From positions 1-51,829 of the forward strand of contig CAYGYT010000014.1 in NCBI GenBank assembly GCA_964354215.1: a stretch of DNA of 51,829 bases, given 5' to 3'. Of the stretch, positions 50,837-51,829 are shown piece after piece. The notes beneath the pieces are model-generated. The model worked only from the letters and a program-made list of their open reading frames with translations. It ran no database searches and was not told where the DNA came from. Origin of the DNA: CAVRZR01 sp964354215 (GTDB taxonomy: Bacteria; Actinomycetota; Coriobacteriia; Anaerosomatales; CAVRZR01). Numbering within the stretch: position 1 is the first letter of the stretch; every line of letters begins with the position of its first letter. The position numbers and the translations under genes are program-made.

Positions 50837-51097
50837 TCAGAGTCTAGCCTGAACGTGCCGAGGGCTGGAGGGACACGTCGGCAACCGGAGCAGGCAGATG
50901 CTCCACCGGTGTATGACGAACCAGCCGTGGAGACGCTCCGAACTACGCAGGAAGCTTGCGGCCGCGAGCAGGACGAAGGGCCTGGTGGGTAGGACGAAAG
51001 GCACCAGCCCCGGGGCGCCGAGCCCCAGCGACGACCAGACCACGCCGAGCAAGGCATATCGGCTCACGCGGTTCGCCGCGTTGGGTGTCCGAGTCAA
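50837..51097 (-). CDS. DUF454 (YbaN-like) membrane protein, C-terminus shortened
   Basis: An 86-residue frame with the DUF454 hallmarks: VWSSLGLGAPGLVPFVLPTRPFVLLAAASFLRSSER is represented by an LGLGAPG turn, a P-T-R-P-F-x-L-L-A-A stretch and RSSERLHGW...HRW. After HRW the family sequence stops and an unrelated tail follows, so about 30-40 residues are missing. The start would be TTG at 51097, with no clear ribosome-binding site. It may be a decayed gene. It is the first gene after the attC at 51182. Confidence 0.55.
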   Translation of the reverse strand: MTRTPNAANRVSRYALLGVVWSSLGLGAPGLVPFVLPTRPFVLLAAASFLRSSERLHGWFVIHRWSICLLRLPTCPSSPRHVQARL

Positions 51098-51181
51098 GGT
51101 GCGAGACGATCATGCGTGCATGGCGCCGCGTTGCGGTCTTTCCGGGAAGCGCAACTGTTGACTGCGATGACTACGGGCTTC

Positions 51182-51285
51182 GTTCGAACGCTGTACGGCG
51201 TAACCCGCAAACCGAGGCGCGCCGCGCCTCGAAGGAAGCGTAGCTTCCTTGGCGAGGTCTGTCGTGGTTGACGCCGTTGTTAGAC
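51182..51285 (-). repeat. attC site
   Basis: 104 bases on the minus strand from GTCTAAC (51279-51285, perfect consensus) to GTTCGAAC (51182-51189). ACGGCGTCAACC pairs with GGTTACGCCGT, leaving one unpaired base; the inner GGAAGC/GCTTCC and GGCGCG/CGCGCC stems extend it. It lies ten bases after the DUF3024 stop. Confidence 0.8.
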
Positions 51286-51294
51286 GCCGCCCGC

Positions 51295-51642
51295 CTACCC
51301 GAAGAAGCAGCAGAACTCGTCCTCATCAACGATACTCACGAGCTTCGCGAGATCAGGCGATGGGTCAGCGGGCTCGTAGAGATGCCACTGGAGGTCAGCT
51401 CGCATCCAATACAACTGCCACTCGTTCCGCGAGCGGTAGTACCTGAGGCGTGCGACGCCTAGTCTGATCCATTCACCCGGACTGTCGTCCCAAGGCGGGC
51501 GTTCCTCGAAGATGGGGACCGCGTGTCCGTCGATGTCGTACGTGCAGCGAAGCTGATTCGCGTGTTCGGGAGGAGAGCAGCGCCGACAGAGGTCACCCAC
51601 AGTCTCGTCGATGCGCTTGAGCTCGATCTCGCTGAACGCCAC
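51295..51642 (-). CDS. DUF3024 family protein
   Basis: A soluble protein of 115 residues with the DUF3024 layout: FSEIELKRIDETVG at the start, CRRCSPPEHANQLRC, then RLRYYRSRNEWQLYWMRADL and a Cys/Phe-rich end. The function is unknown. The start is GTG at 51642 with GGAG six bases upstream, 51 bases after the attC at 51694. The longer in-frame ATG falls inside the attC and is rejected. Confidence 0.82.
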   Translation of the reverse strand: MAFSEIELKRIDETVGDLCRRCSPPEHANQLRCTYDIDGHAVPIFEERPPWDDSPGEWIRLGVARLRYYRSRNEWQLYWMRADLQWHLYEPADPSPDLAKLVSIVDEDEFCCFFG

Positions 51643-51693
51643 GTTCTGCTCCGTCCACCCTTCGGAATTGGCTGCCCAATCGCGCTCGCGTGC

Positions 51694-51779
51694 GTCGAAC
51701 GTGTGGCGCATCAGCAGACGCCGAGCGCCTCACTTCCGCAGTCTACCTCGCGGCGTTCTGCCGGATGCGCTTGCTAGGC
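51694..51779 (-). repeat. attC site at the right end of the window
   Basis: 86 bases on the minus strand from GCCTAGC to GTTCGAC. The arm GCGCATCCGGCAGAACGCC pairs with GGCGTCTGCTGATGCGC with two unpaired bases. It is highly similar to the site at 48469-48554. The cassette upstream of it runs off the window; only about 50 bases (51780-51829) remain and no gene is visible there. Confidence 0.85.
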
Positions 51780-51829
51780 ACTCGCCTGCGTTGGTCTGAG
51801 CAGCAAGATCGAGCTCAGAACTGAGATGA

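Noticed and set aside
42500..51829. CRISPR array as explanation of the repeats
   Set aside because: Repeats are 63-137 bases, imperfect palindromes separated by whole genes, not 25-40-base repeats with uniform spacers; no cas genes are present.
42500..51829. Ordinary transcription terminators as explanation of the repeats
   Set aside because: They lack T-tracts, are too long and share conserved end boxes and arm sequence between unrelated genes.
42500..51829. Integron integrase gene inside the window
   Set aside because: No frame shows tyrosine-recombinase features (R...H-x-x-R...Y) or the IntI insert; it must lie outside or be absent.

Overview
The window is a high-GC bacterial chromosome segment from a draft or metagenome-derived assembly; it contains a 100-N scaffold gap. 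The 5' end of a 16S rRNA gene with an actinobacterial-type start lies at the left edge. Together with an argCJBDFRGH cluster, a phenylalanine T-box, DUF5658 and DUF3052 proteins and a SipW/TasA-type pair, this suggests Actinomycetota, perhaps a Coriobacteriia-like lineage. That placement is inference; only the phylum is reasonably supported. Most genes are on the minus strand.

Layout. Positions 1-378 hold the start of an rRNA operon transcribed leftward, with a strong promoter at 350-378. Positions 0.76-9.2 kb carry tyrS, a long U32-family protein, a class A penicillin-binding protein (plus strand), a NIF3-like protein, a 3-methyladenine glycosylase and a DUF5658 membrane protein. Positions 9.2-21.3 kb form one tightly packed minus-strand arginine operon, argC-J-B-D-F-R-G-(small membrane protein)-H, continued by an acyltransferase-3 gene and polX. 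Many junctions overlap by 1 or 4 bases. The regulator argR sits inside the operon, and a promoter with repeated operator-like motifs lies upstream of argC. A 100-N gap inside argD is flanked by two identical 55-base copies, so it is almost certainly an assembly artefact and the gene is intact.

Positions 21.3-25.2 kb hold pheT and pheS behind a T-box leader. A TasA-like/SipW pair follows, then infC-rpmI-rplT with an attenuator leader and a clear terminator. Positions 27.8-36.8 kb carry a KdpDE-like two-component system, thrS, a zinc-ribbon membrane protein, folC and valS. Positions 37-42 kb carry an acetyl-CoA synthetase, an FKBP lipoprotein, a flavodoxin-like protein, a DUF3052 protein and a YchF-like GTPase.

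The most striking region runs from about 42.5 kb to the right edge. Minus-strand genes of accessory type (DUF3024, a DUF454 remnant, an MFS transporter, paired small membrane proteins, DUF1801, two alcohol dehydrogenase-like proteins, DUF6326, unknowns, and broken SGNH-hydrolase and methyltransferase genes) are separated by imperfect inverted repeats of 63-137 bases. These repeats have the architecture of integron attC sites: ends close to RYYYAAC/GTTRRRY, paired arms with unpaired bases, and positions mostly 6-27 bases after each stop codon. No integrase gene lies in the window. The region is best read as part of a chromosomal integron cassette array, or a cluster of attC sites lacking an integrase, in an actinobacterial-type genome.
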